Positions 15,457-22,900 of a stretch of 64,000 bases of DNA are shown here, one piece after another. Position 1 is the first letter of the stretch. Every line of letters begins with the position of its first letter. The DNA lies in contig NZ_JANIPJ010000018.1 in NCBI RefSeq assembly GCF_024623455.1, forward strand, positions 1 through 64,000. Reading direction: 5' to 3'. Under the pieces are notes generated by a model, which searched no databases, was not told where the DNA came from, and saw only the letters and a program-made list of their open reading frames with translations. The translations under genes and the position numbers were made by a program. This stretch comes from Paenibacillus soyae (lineage in GTDB: Bacteria; Bacillota; Bacilli; Paenibacillales; Paenibacillaceae).

Positions 15457-16373
15457 GCGGCTCCGACTGGAATAAAGACATGACCTGGCCTCTCGAGGCC
15501 AGCTTATCCAGCGATTCGTTGGAATTCTCCGATGAAGCGGAGCAGCTGGATGCGACTGAGGAGCTGGAGATCGACCTGCTGCTGGAGGCGATCTACCGCG
15601 TAAGAGGGTACGATTTCCGCAAATATTTGCGCTCGTCGTTACGAAGACGGATTCGCAACCGCATGACGCTGGAGAAACTGCCGACCGTATCGGCGCTTCA
15701 GGAGAAGCTTCTTCACGAGGAAGGATATATGGAGAAGCTGCTGGAGGATTTTTCGATCAAAGTGACGGAGATGTTCCGGGATCCCCCCTTCTTCCTCGCG
15801 TTCCGCGAGAACGTGGTGCCCGAGCTCCGGAAGCTGAAGGAGCTTCGAATTTGGCACGCAGGCTGCGCGACCGGCGAAGAGGTGTATTCCATGGCTATTC
15901 TCCTGCAGGAGGAAGGACTTCTGGAGCGGACGACCCTCTATGCGACCGACATGAGCGCGGAGGCGATCGCCCTGGCCAAGGAAGGACGGTTCCCGCTGAA
16001 ACGGATGCAGGCGTATACGCGGAATTACCTGCAAGCGGGAGGAACGCAGGAATTTTCCGCCTATTACTCGACCGACCATACCCATGCTTATTTCCATCCG
16101 GTGATGAAGCGCCATATGATGTTCGCTCAGCATAATTTGGCTACGGACGGATCCTTTAACGAATTTCACGTCATTCTGTGCCGCAACGTGCTTATTTATT
16201 TCGATGCCAAGCTGCAGGCGAGAGTACACGGCGTGCTCTCGGACAGCTTGTCGCATGGCGGCTTCCTGGCGCTTGGGAGCAAGGAGTCGTTCCTCTCCCC
16301 GCAGAAATCCGATTTCGCGGACTACCTGCCGGAGGACCGTATATTCCGCAAGTCCGGCTCTGCCAAAGCGTGA
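15453..16373 (+). CDS. CheR-family protein glutamate methyltransferase
   Basis: 306 aa. A 30-residue acidic N-terminal extension precedes the CheR N-domain (YDFRKYLRSSLRRRIRNRM). The SAM-binding domain has RIWHAGCATGEEVYSMAI, LYATDMSAEAIALAKEG and VILCRNVLIYFD. Translation is coupled to the hybrid kinase by an ATGA overlap, so the two very likely act together. No chemoreceptor or CheB methylesterase gene lies in the window, and the methyl-accepting substrate is unknown. The kinase's long coiled coil is one candidate. Confidence 0.88.
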   Translation: MSGSDWNKDMTWPLEASLSSDSLEFSDEAEQLDATEELEIDLLLEAIYRVRGYDFRKYLRSSLRRRIRNRMTLEKLPTVSALQEKLLHEEGYMEKLLEDFSIKVTEMFRDPPFFLAFRENVVPELRKLKELRIWHAGCATGEEVYSMAILLQEEGLLERTTLYATDMSAEAIALAKEGRFPLKRMQAYTRNYLQAGGTQEFSAYYSTDHTHAYFHPVMKRHMMFAQHNLATDGSFNEFHVILCRNVLIYFDAKLQARVHGVLSDSLSHGGFLALGSKESFLSPQKSDFADYLPEDRIFRKSGSAKA

Positions 16374-16379
16374 CGCACG

Positions 16380-16426
16380 AAGAAGAGGAGGCTTGGTCCC
16401 GATATGGGGCAAGGCCTCCTCTTCTT
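16380..16426. terminator. Bidirectional terminator between cheR and the second rsbW
   Basis: A stem of about 16 bp (16380-16395 with 16411-16426) lies between convergent genes and abuts the stop at 16426. T-rich sequence is modest on both sides. Confidence 0.7.
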
Positions 16427-16851
16427 CATACGCCTAGATATTTGGTAAGCACCACTTCGGTCTTTCCTTCCTCCGAGGACATCCGCACCTCATCCATCAG
16501 CGCTTCCATTAGATAGATACCCAATCCGCCTACGCGCAGGTCGCCTTTGCTCTCGCCCTTGATCGGGGATGCCTCCTGCAGGGCTGCCGCATGATCGAAC
16601 GACAGGCCGTAATTGACGATGCGCACGGTCAGTCCCTCATCCGTCTGCTCGAAGGTAATGTCGATGGCTTCTCCGCCCGCTTCTCTCCCGCCATGAAGCA
16701 CGGCATTGCTGCAGGCCTCCGATACGGCTACCTTCATGTCTTCAATATCTTCGTAAGCGAATCCTCGCTTCGCCGCGACGCCCGTTAGACAAATGCGAAC
16801 AACATCGATAAAACCGGCTTCCGCCGGTATCTGCAAACGGACGGGTCTCAT
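16426..16851 (-). CDS. Second RsbW-like anti-sigma regulatory protein
   Basis: 141 aa, similar to RsbW at 11518 along its whole length (shared IEDMKVAVxEACxNAxLH and VGGLGIxxMEALMDEV). The N box EACSNAVLHG is intact. In the G1 box the first residue of D-x-G is Asn (VNYG) where the paralogue has Asp, which may weaken ATP binding or kinase activity. It overlaps rsbV by ATGA, so it is the direct partner of that anti-anti-sigma factor. It might bind SigB, another sigma factor or a non-sigma target. Confidence 0.85.
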   Translation of the reverse strand: MRPVRLQIPAEAGFIDVVRICLTGVAAKRGFAYEDIEDMKVAVSEACSNAVLHGGREAGGEAIDITFEQTDEGLTVRIVNYGLSFDHAAALQEASPIKGESKGDLRVGGLGIYLMEALMDEVRMSSEEGKTEVVLTKYLGV

Positions 16852-17186
16852 GCTTCTGCCTCGGTCCCTTCTTTCAAATGCCCCGTTAGTCCCGTCATAT
16901 CGAACAATCGCTTGATCGCCGGCGGGATGTTGCGCACGAAGAACGGCGCGTTCAGACTATCCCTTGTCTTCAGAATCGATACGATAATGCCGATGCCCGT
17001 GCTATCGATATAAGTGAGTCCTCCCAGATCCAGGACGAGCGCCAGATCCTCGCGTCTCAGCACATGCTCGAGCGCGCCCTGCACCTGCGGAACGACCGAC
17101 AGATCCAGCTCCCCGATTAATTTCAGCTCGTAGCTGTTCCCGATTTCTTGCTGCTCGATTCGAAAAGGCTCCATCTTCTTCATCAT
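16848..17186 (-). CDS. rsbV: Anti-anti-sigma factor RsbV (STAS domain)
   Basis: About 112 aa. A STAS fold with LVLDLGGLTYIDSTGIGIIV, in which the Ser of DSTG is the usual RsbW phosphorylation site. Unphosphorylated RsbV releases the sigma factor from RsbW. The ATG at 17186 has GGAG 8 nt upstream. It is coupled to the downstream second rsbW by a 4-bp overlap. It is unusual that rsbV is not in the sigB operon but 5 kb away. Confidence 0.88.
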   Translation of the reverse strand: MMKKMEPFRIEQQEIGNSYELKLIGELDLSVVPQVQGALEHVLRREDLALVLDLGGLTYIDSTGIGIIVSILKTRDSLNAPFFVRNIPPAIKRLFDMTGLTGHLKEGTEAEA

Positions 17187-17226
17187 CCTGTTCACTCCGC
17201 TCTCTCCCATTGTAATTCCTGCCATC

Positions 17227-17949
17227 CTAGACCGTCGCGATATGGTAGTAACTCGCATATATCGGCTTCTTCGTATCGCTGTCGATGAACAGCTTGAGCA
17301 GCGCTTCGCCGCGCTGGAATACGATTCCGTCCTCCGCTATGTAGTCCGGCGAGCCCAAATAGGCGGTCAGCCCCGCTTCGGTCATCGGAATATCCTTGCC
17401 GTCGATAACGATCATCTCCCCCGCCGGCACGTCCACGTACTGGACGTACTCCCCGTAGAACGCCACGGTCAGCGACGGATAATGATAGAGCTTCAGCTCG
17501 GACAGCAGCTCGTCTTGCGCAATTCGCTCGGGGTCGCCCAGCTTGGCGACCACGCTCTCCGGCGTATCGTATAACGAGATGCCGCCTACGCTCTTCAGCA
17601 GGAGAACGCGTTCATCTGAAGCCGAGGCCGATGACTCGGTCCCCTTCCCATTCGCGGCATCCTGAACCTGCGCATCGTCAGACACATTAGGCCCGGTCTC
17701 GGCAGCGATGTCTATCGATGCCGCGTTAGGCACCGCCCCGCCTACTTGGACGGATGCCTGCGCCGCGACGGAAGCCGTCTCCCCTTCAATGACATGTACG
17801 GCGGCCGCGACGGGCGGAGCCTCGGAGACGAGCGGCTGAATAAGCGTAACGTTCTCCGCGCTTGCTCCTGTCTGGCCGTCGACGGACCCCGCGCCATTTT
17901 GACCGAAGACGCCTCCTATGAGAATGGCAATTAACATGAATAGCTTCAT
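17227..17949 (-). CDS. Secreted hypothetical protein with low-complexity region
   Basis: 240 aa. Signal peptide about 1-19. A disordered Ala/Val/Gly/Ser-rich stretch of about 100 residues leads to a C-terminal domain of about 115 residues with two similar halves (KLGDPERI and YLGSPDYIAEDG), each resembling SmpA/BamE-like or DUF4309 repeats. It lies 40 bp upstream of rsbV on the same strand and may be cotranscribed, which would suggest a cell-envelope input to the switch. The ATG at 17949 is preferred with GGAGGG upstream. Confidence 0.6.
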   Translation of the reverse strand: MKLFMLIAILIGGVFGQNGAGSVDGQTGASAENVTLIQPLVSEAPPVAAAVHVIEGETASVAAQASVQVGGAVPNAASIDIAAETGPNVSDDAQVQDAANGKGTESSASASDERVLLLKSVGGISLYDTPESVVAKLGDPERIAQDELLSELKLYHYPSLTVAFYGEYVQYVDVPAGEMIVIDGKDIPMTEAGLTAYLGSPDYIAEDGIVFQRGEALLKLFIDSDTKKPIYASYYHIATV

Positions 17950-18034
17950 AATGAACACCCTCCTGCTCGTAATCGGCTGTCAAGGTTCTTATGACTGTTA
18001 TAAACCATTATGTTGGTTTTGAAACACCCGTCCT

Positions 18035-19177
18035 TTAAGCTAAGTCGATGCGCACGAGACAAATATCGTCGCGCTGTCTGCCGCCTTCGCCGGACGCCGC
18101 CGTGAGCTGATCGACAAGCGCCGCCAGCGAATGATCGGGGAAGCTCCGCATGGCTTGCGCAATCGTATCCAGAGCTTGTCCGCCCGGCTCCATCCCCATC
18201 GCGTCCAGCAGGCCGTCGGTATACAGGACGATTGACGCGCCCGGCTCGTATGACAGAATTCCCTTGCGCACCTGAATTCGGTCAAATAACCCAACCGCGG
18301 GCCCGCCCGGCTCAAGCGGCGTCAAGGTCTCTGACGAGATGGCTAAGCCGGCAGGATGGCCGGCGTTCGCGTATTGGACGGTCCGGCTTTCCGTATCGAT
18401 GAGCACGAAGACGGCGGTAAAATAATAATTGACCAGCTCCGCCTCGCGATACAGCTGCCCCATTCGGCGATTCAGCTCCTGCATCACTTCTTCGGGATCC
18501 GTGATCCGCATGACCACATCCTTCAGCACCGAAGAAATGAACATGCAGACGAGTGAAGACGATATGCCGTGTCCCATCATGTCCAGAAGAATCGCGCCGT
18601 ATCGGTGCCTATCGATCCGAAACCAGGCATAATAGTCGCCGGCCAGCTCGGATGAAGGCCTGTAATCGGCCTCGACGCGAATGCGCTCGTCATGGATCGG
18701 CTGGCTGAGTACGCTTCTCTGCACCTGCTTGGCCAGCTCCAGCTCGTAGCGAATCCGCTTGTCCCGCTCCTTGTGCCAGTCCTTCTCGTACTTCAGACGG
18801 AGCGCGGAACGAATACGGGCGAGCAGCTCCAGCTTATTGATCGGCTTCATCACGTAGTCGATCGCCCCGGCATCCAGCGCCTCCGCCAGCTTTATCGAAT
18901 CGCCAACCGCGGTGACGAATATGATCGGCAGGTCGCGATAACGTTCATCCGCCAGAATGCGTCTGCAAGCTTCCAGCCCGTCGATTTCCGGCATCATCAT
19001 ATCTAGCAGAACCAAATCTACCGGTTCTTCCGCCTGACAGCCGGAATCGATATGAAGCATGCCGTACAGCTCCCGGGCGGACGAGGCGATACGTATGTCG
19101 CCGTAGCCTTCTTTGTGCAGGATCGTTCTTATAATCATCTGGTTCGTCGCGTTGTCGTCTACGATTATAATACTCAA
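18035..19177 (-). CDS. Response regulator-PP2C phosphatase (RsbU-like)
   Basis: 380 aa. N-terminal receiver domain (IIIVDDNATNQM; phospho-Asp59 in LLDMMMPEIDG; Lys in VMKPINK). A helical linker carries LAKQVQRSVLSQP, the RsbU/PP2C signature helix. The C-terminal SpoIIE-type phosphatase has ELAGDYYAWF, ILLDMMGHGISS, YANAGHPAG, VLYTDGLLDA and RDDICLVRI, whose Asp residues bind manganese. Dephosphorylation of RsbV is the expected output. Translation starts at TTG with GGAGGAG upstream. A receiver replaces the RsbT-binding domain of classic RsbU, so input is probably by phosphotransfer. Confidence 0.92.
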   Translation of the reverse strand: MSIIIVDDNATNQMIIRTILHKEGYGDIRIASSARELYGMLHIDSGCQAEEPVDLVLLDMMMPEIDGLEACRRILADERYRDLPIIFVTAVGDSIKLAEALDAGAIDYVMKPINKLELLARIRSALRLKYEKDWHKERDKRIRYELELAKQVQRSVLSQPIHDERIRVEADYRPSSELAGDYYAWFRIDRHRYGAILLDMMGHGISSSLVCMFISSVLKDVVMRITDPEEVMQELNRRMGQLYREAELVNYYFTAVFVLIDTESRTVQYANAGHPAGLAISSETLTPLEPGGPAVGLFDRIQVRKGILSYEPGASIVLYTDGLLDAMGMEPGGQALDTIAQAMRSFPDHSLAALVDQLTAASGEGGRQRDDICLVRIDLA

Positions 19178-19244
19178 GCGATGCTCCTCCTATGACAAAT
19201 TGCTAGAATTCAATAAGGATAGTTCAACTATTACACATAGCAAT

Positions 19245-19266
19245 AGCCTACCCTCGCGGGCAGGCT
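19245..19266 (-). terminator. Terminator hairpin of the YflT gene
   Basis: AGCCTGCCC and GGGTAGGCT form a 9-bp stem with one mismatch, then TATTGCTAT. The T-run is weak. Confidence 0.55.
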
Positions 19267-19278
19267 AATTCAACCCTA

Positions 19279-19707
19279 TTATTTATACGGCGGCTGGTTG
19301 GCGGTCGTCACGTATGGCATGTACGGATAATAATAGATATCGCGGTCGAAATCATCGTCCAGATACTCCCGGCCGCCCCATCCGATCACGACGATCGCGT
19401 CGCGGTCCATCTCGCGCTCGAGCCTCTCCGCCTCGGCTTCGGAAATGCCGAGCGATCTCATCTTCGCGCGCAGCTCGTCGCCCGTAGAGCGGAACCAGTT
19501 GGCGATCGTCGTGCCGAGCCCCTGCTCCGTTACTCCGATCTCTTCGGCGTCCGTCCTCTCCGCGATTCGCTTCGTTCTTGTTTTGTCATGAGTCAGGACA
19601 AAGATGCGATCCTCCGGATAACCTTCGCTGCGGAACTGCCTGACATGCTCTTGCACCTCTTGACTCGTCATTGCCGTACGAACTTTTGTCATTTCCGTGT
19701 TTCTCAT
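19279..19707 (-). CDS. YflT-like general stress protein
   Basis: 142 aa. The N-terminal half matches the YflT/GSP-17M domain (FRSEGYPEDRIFVLTHDKTRTKRIAERT). The C-terminal half is acidic and ends in a Tyr/Pro-rich tail (DIYYYPYMPY). AGGAGGG lies upstream of the ATG. Family members are SigB-induced, but I could not find a clear SigB promoter within 100 bp. Confidence 0.82.
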   Translation of the reverse strand: MRNTEMTKVRTAMTSQEVQEHVRQFRSEGYPEDRIFVLTHDKTRTKRIAERTDAEEIGVTEQGLGTTIANWFRSTGDELRAKMRSLGISEAEAERLEREMDRDAIVVIGWGGREYLDDDFDRDIYYYPYMPYVTTANQPPYK

Positions 19708-19750
19708 CCTAAATCCCTCCTGATTTTATCTTTTGATTTGCCCCGCTACT

Positions 19751-19816
19751 GTGAAATATCGAGCTCGCGGTTCACCGTTTCGTTTCATCGGCGAAGCCCC
19801 GAGTTCGACATTTCAC
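19751..19816. other. Imperfect inverted repeat
   Basis: Arms of 16 nt at 19751-19766 and 19801-19816 match at 14 positions, and both mismatches are G-T compatible. It lies between the DUF1328 and YflT genes and may fold in the minus-strand transcript. No T-run follows. Confidence 0.5.
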
Positions 19817-19851
19817 GGACGCCGGTTTCTGTTCGAGCGTTTCCTTCCAAG

Positions 19852-20013
19852 CTAGACTTTCCTTCTTCCGAGAATAAGGGAAGCCAAGAACAAAATAATG
19901 AAGACGACGAACAAGACCTTGGCTATCCCCGCCATGGCGGAGGCGATACCCATAAATCCGAATACGCCTGCCACGATGGCGAAAAGGAAGAACATAAGTG
20001 CCCATCCCAGCAT
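19852..20013 (-). CDS. DUF1328-family small membrane protein
   Basis: 53 aa, MLGWALMFFLFAIVAGVFGF then a second hydrophobic segment (AKVLFVVFIILFLASLILG) ending RRKV. Two transmembrane helices, with the Gly/Ala-rich DUF1328 pattern. The ATG at 20013 has AAAGGTGG upstream. Family members are often stress-induced; nothing further is known. Confidence 0.85.
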   Translation of the reverse strand: MLGWALMFFLFAIVAGVFGFMGIASAMAGIAKVLFVVFIILFLASLILGRRKV

Positions 20014-20093
20014 AGGATTCACCACCTTTCTGCCGTTGCCGGCTTGTTCATTCTTAAACGGATACCGGCAGGTTGAAACAGGTTCCCATAGAG

Positions 20094-20119
20094 GATTCAA
20101 TCGAGCTTCGCTTGGGTAA
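20094..20119 (+). promoter_or_regulatory. Possible SigB promoter
   Basis: GATTCA (20094-20099), a 14-bp spacer and GGGTAA (20114-20119) precede the 55-aa gene by 37 bp. The -10 matches SigB well; the -35 matches four of six. Confidence 0.5.
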
Positions 20120-20156
20120 CTAGCATTAAACCTTCTACACAAAGGAGATGGAACAT

Positions 20157-20324
20157 ATGAATACCAACACGCCTCATCAAAACGTCGAGATCGAAGAACG
20201 CCACGTGCAGAAAAAATCCGACTCCAGCCAAGTGCTATCTACTCTGATTAAATATACCGCCTACCTTCTAATCTTCTTCGGAGCGCTATACTTCCTGGTG
20301 CGGTACGTGTTCCCGATGTTTTAA
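20157..20324 (+). CDS. Small single-span membrane protein (55 aa)
   Basis: 55 codons: a polar N-terminal half (VEIEERHVQKKSDSSQ) and one transmembrane helix (YTAYLLIFFGALYFLVRYVF). AAAGGAGATGG precedes the ATG, and a strong terminator follows. Divergent from DUF1328. The function is unknown. Confidence 0.72.
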   Translation: MNTNTPHQNVEIEERHVQKKSDSSQVLSTLIKYTAYLLIFFGALYFLVRYVFPMF

Positions 20325-20341
20325 TGGAAGCAGCCACGCCG

Positions 20342-20374
20342 AACGCCCTCGAGCCACGCTCGAGGGCGTTTTTG
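20342..20374 (+). terminator. Intrinsic terminator
   Basis: A perfect 12-bp stem (20342-20353 with 20359-20370) and 5-nt loop run into a T-run. Confidence 0.92.
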
Positions 20375-20394
20375 TTTGGAGCCAAGCAGGCGGA

Positions 20395-20680
20395 GCAGCG
20401 CTATTTTCTCTGCGCACCCTCTCTCCGCACGTTTAAGAATTCCTGGCACCGCTATTTCTTTCGCGCACCCTCTCTCCGCACGTTTAAACGTTCCTGGCAC
20501 CGCTATTTCTTCCGTGCCCCCTCTCTCCGCACGTTTAAGCACTTCTGGCACCGCTATTCTTCCGTACACCCTCTCCCCGCACGTTTAAGCATTCCTGGCA
20601 CCGCTATTTCCTCCGCGCCCCCTCTCTCCGCACGTTTAAGCACTTCTGGCACCGCTATTTCCTCCGTGCCCCCACACACC
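20395..20680. repeat. 51-bp tandem repeat array A
   Basis: Five units plus a partial one. The marker CGTTTA recurs at steps of 51, 51, 50 and 51 bp (first GTTTA at 20431). Each unit contains CTCTCCGCACGTTTAAG and GGCACCGCTATTTC; GGCAC and GTGCC can form a short hairpin. The 51-bp period (17 codons) makes long artificial reading frames on both strands. It lies between a terminator and the lipoprotein gene. Confidence 0.92.
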
Positions 20681-20694
20681 GCCGAGCATGAAGA

Positions 20695-20725
20695 AACCTC
20701 CCAGCTCCAAATTGGAGGGGAGGTT
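20695..20725 (-). terminator. Terminator of the small lipoprotein gene
   Basis: On the minus strand AACCTCCC and GGGAGGTT pair, with inner CTCCAA/TTGGAG, followed by TCTTC. Confidence 0.7.
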
Positions 20726-20745
20726 CGTTGTTTGTGCAAAATAGC

Positions 20746-20991
20746 TTATTCCGTCACAGCGCCTTCGGTCTCTCCGGCGCCTTCCGTCTCTTCGGTCTCT
20801 TCCGGCGTGATCGGCTCGGTGACGACCGGCGCGTCCGTCTCGACTACGGCGCCGTCATCGTTGTTGACGTCGATCGAGGTGTCATTGCCGTTATTGTTGT
20901 TGCAGGCCGCGGCGCTGAACATCAACACTGCGCACATTGCGGCTGTCAGCAGCAGCTTTGTCATGGAATTGTTTTTGGCGATTTTTTTCAT
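20746..20991 (-). CDS. Small acidic lipoprotein
   Basis: 81 aa. Signal peptide and lipobox FSAAAC (Cys near residue 30), then a short Asn-rich and a Glu/Thr-rich acidic tail (PITPEETEETEGAGETEGA) with no predicted fold. Probably a surface-exposed disordered lipoprotein. The function is unknown. Confidence 0.72.
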   Translation of the reverse strand: MKKIAKNNSMTKLLLTAAMCAVLMFSAAACNNNNGNDTSIDVNNDDGAVVETDAPVVTEPITPEETEETEGAGETEGAVTE

Positions 20992-21072
20992 AGTATGATT
21001 CCTCCTGATTATGTAGCTTAGTTTTTTGATGATTTCCTCTTGCCTATCCCTACTTAACCCGTCGCATCCAAC

Positions 21073-21086
21073 ATGAAACGTTTCAT
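21073..21086. promoter_or_regulatory. 14-bp perfect palindrome, LacI-family-type operator candidate
   Basis: ATGAAACGTTTCAT lies between the divergent lipoprotein and sodC genes, about 100 bp before sodC. Its central CG resembles LacI/CcpA-family operators. Nothing else ties it to a regulator. Confidence 0.35.
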
Positions 21087-21186
21087 CTCATGAGAAAATA
21101 CTCAGAATAATTTCCAAATTTATGCACATGCTAAAGCTGATGCCGTATTGTACGGCCAATCTACGATTCATCATCAGGAGGAAGCT

Positions 21187-21723
21187 ATGAAAAAAATCTT
21201 GATCCTCTCCACGGCCGCGCTGCTTGCGGGCTCGCTGACCATTGGTTCGGCTAAGGCCGAGGAAAGCGCGGGCGCCGGAGAGCTGCTCGTACCGATCATC
21301 AACGGCAAAGGCGAACAAATAGGCAACGCTACGTTGATGCAGCGTAACGATAAGGTGGTCATCAACGTCGAGGCCAAAGGCTTGACGCCTGGAGCGCACG
21401 GCATTCACTTCCATGCCGAAGGCAAATGCGAAACGCCGGATTTCACTTCGGCCGGTGCCCATTTCAACCCGCATGAGAAGAAGCATGGCTTCAAAAATCC
21501 GGAGGGCTTCCATAGCGGCGACCTTCCGAACATCCAAGTGAAAGCGGATGGCACGGTGAACGCGAAGCTGCAGAGCGAAGCCGTTTCCTTGAAGCCCGGC
21601 AAGCCGAACTCCTTGTTGAAGGCCGGCGGCACCGCGCTTATTATCCACGAGAAAGCCGACGACTACGTCACCGACCCGTCCGGCAACTCCGGCGGCCGCA
21701 TTGCTTGCGCCGTCATCAAATAA
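21187..21723 (+). CDS. sodC: Secreted Cu/Zn superoxide dismutase-like protein
   Basis: 178 aa. Signal peptide about 1-23 (LLAGSLTIGSAKA). Metal ligands in order: HFHAEGKCE (Cu His pair), GAHFNPHEKKHGF (Cu/Zn bridging and Zn His), HSGDLPN (Zn Asp), then a late IIHEKADDY His. Two Cys (KCE and IACAVIK) match the conserved disulfide. Both metal sites look complete, so dismutase activity outside the membrane is plausible. CAGGAGG supports the ATG at 21187. Confidence 0.9.
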   Translation: MKKILILSTAALLAGSLTIGSAKAEESAGAGELLVPIINGKGEQIGNATLMQRNDKVVINVEAKGLTPGAHGIHFHAEGKCETPDFTSAGAHFNPHEKKHGFKNPEGFHSGDLPNIQVKADGTVNAKLQSEAVSLKPGKPNSLLKAGGTALIIHEKADDYVTDPSGNSGGRIACAVIK

Positions 21724-21726
21724 GAA

Positions 21727-21758
21727 GAAGGGCCGCTCCCTAACCGGGGCGGCCCTTC
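21727..21758. terminator. Terminator hairpin between sodC and the beta-lactamase-family pseudogene
   Basis: A GC-rich stem of about 13 bp (GAAGGGCCGC with GCGGCCCTTC) lies 4 bp after the sodC stop and before the convergent pseudogene. The T-run is poor. Confidence 0.65.
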
Positions 21759-21762
21759 CGCT

Positions 21763-22808
21763 TTATCCAAGCTTCCAAATCCACTCGTCTATTTTCGAAG
21801 CAAGCGCCCCCGCGCCTCTGTCGACGTTGCCCAGCACATGAGCCTGATCATACGTTTTGGCGTAAGCGGAGGATACCATCGTCACCCCCGGATCGCTGCC
21901 CATAACATAGTATTTAAACAGCTCGCCCTCGATATAGGTCATCCACACTCCGTATCCGTAGCGCACGCGGTCGTTGACCGTTATGTGCGGCCGGAGCATC
22001 AACGCCGTCGTCTCCTCCGTCATCAGCTTGTTCCCAAGCAAGGCCTTCCAGAACAGCTCCATATCGCGAACCGTCGTAAACGCTCCTCCGTCCGGTCCTC
22101 CCATGACGGGGAGCGAGAAGTGATTCGTTCGCCAGCCATCCCCCTTATCCATATAGCCGATAGCCGTCCGCTCCGGCAGCTCGTCAAGACGGAAGTAACC
22201 GGAATCGGTCATGCCGCTTGGCCGGAATATGCGCTCTTCCACATACGACGTAAAGCTCATGCCGGACAGCCGCTCTACGATCAGCCCAACAAAATAAACC
22301 CCGAATTGCAATACGCAAACGTTTCGCCGGGACTAAACTTCATCGCGCCGTTCTGGAACAAGGGCAATAAGTCGGACGGCGTCTGCATCGCGTATGAAGG
22401 TACCGCCCTCCATAGCTCGCTGAAATCGTCCATGACATCTTCGTCGAAATAATCCGGAACGCCTGAGCTATGCGTAAGCAGATGATGCACGGTGACGCCG
22501 GGATCAAAATGAGGAAAGTCGGCCGAAACCAGATCGAGCAGCCGATCGTCGAACCGCAGCTTCCCTTGCTCCGCCAGCTGGCAGATCGCGGCCGCCGTAA
22601 ATATTTTGCAGCCCGAAGCGATGCCGAATCTCGTATCCGGACGATTGGGAATCCGTTCGCTTCGGTTGGCGCTCCCTATTCCCTTCTCCACAATCTGTCC
22701 CATCGCCTGCACCCGTATAGCCCCGGAGAACGGAACGTCTGCCGTCCCATTGTATTGCTCTATGATTTCACCGATATGCTCGTCTAACTCTGCGCTCATC
22801 CTTGCCAC
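21763..22808 (-). pseudogene. Frameshifted serine beta-lactamase-family hydrolase
   Basis: The two halves read in different frames. The N-terminal part carries the class C-like SxxK motif (ASGCK) and reaches YCNSGFILLG (the Y-x-N motif) before a stop. The C-terminal part resumes with GLIVERLSGMSFTSYVEERIFRPSGM. Reading GGG as GGGG at about 22285-22287 restores one continuous protein of about 348 aa. So a single-base deletion in a short G run (CCC on the plus strand) breaks the gene, or there is a sequencing error. Family members are esterases or peptidases more often than lactamases. Confidence 0.82.
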
Positions 22809-22900
22809 ATCCTTTGCGTTTTCCTGACATCGATTCTAACACTCGCCGGCATGGGCGCGAGGGTAGAGTTCGCTTCTAAATCAATTTCTACTGCGCGTCT

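Noticed and set aside
20321..20998. Long reading frames on both strands through array A encoding 17-residue repeats
   Set aside because: They come from a 51-bp non-coding tandem repeat whose period is a multiple of three; no ribosome binding site or real domain is present.
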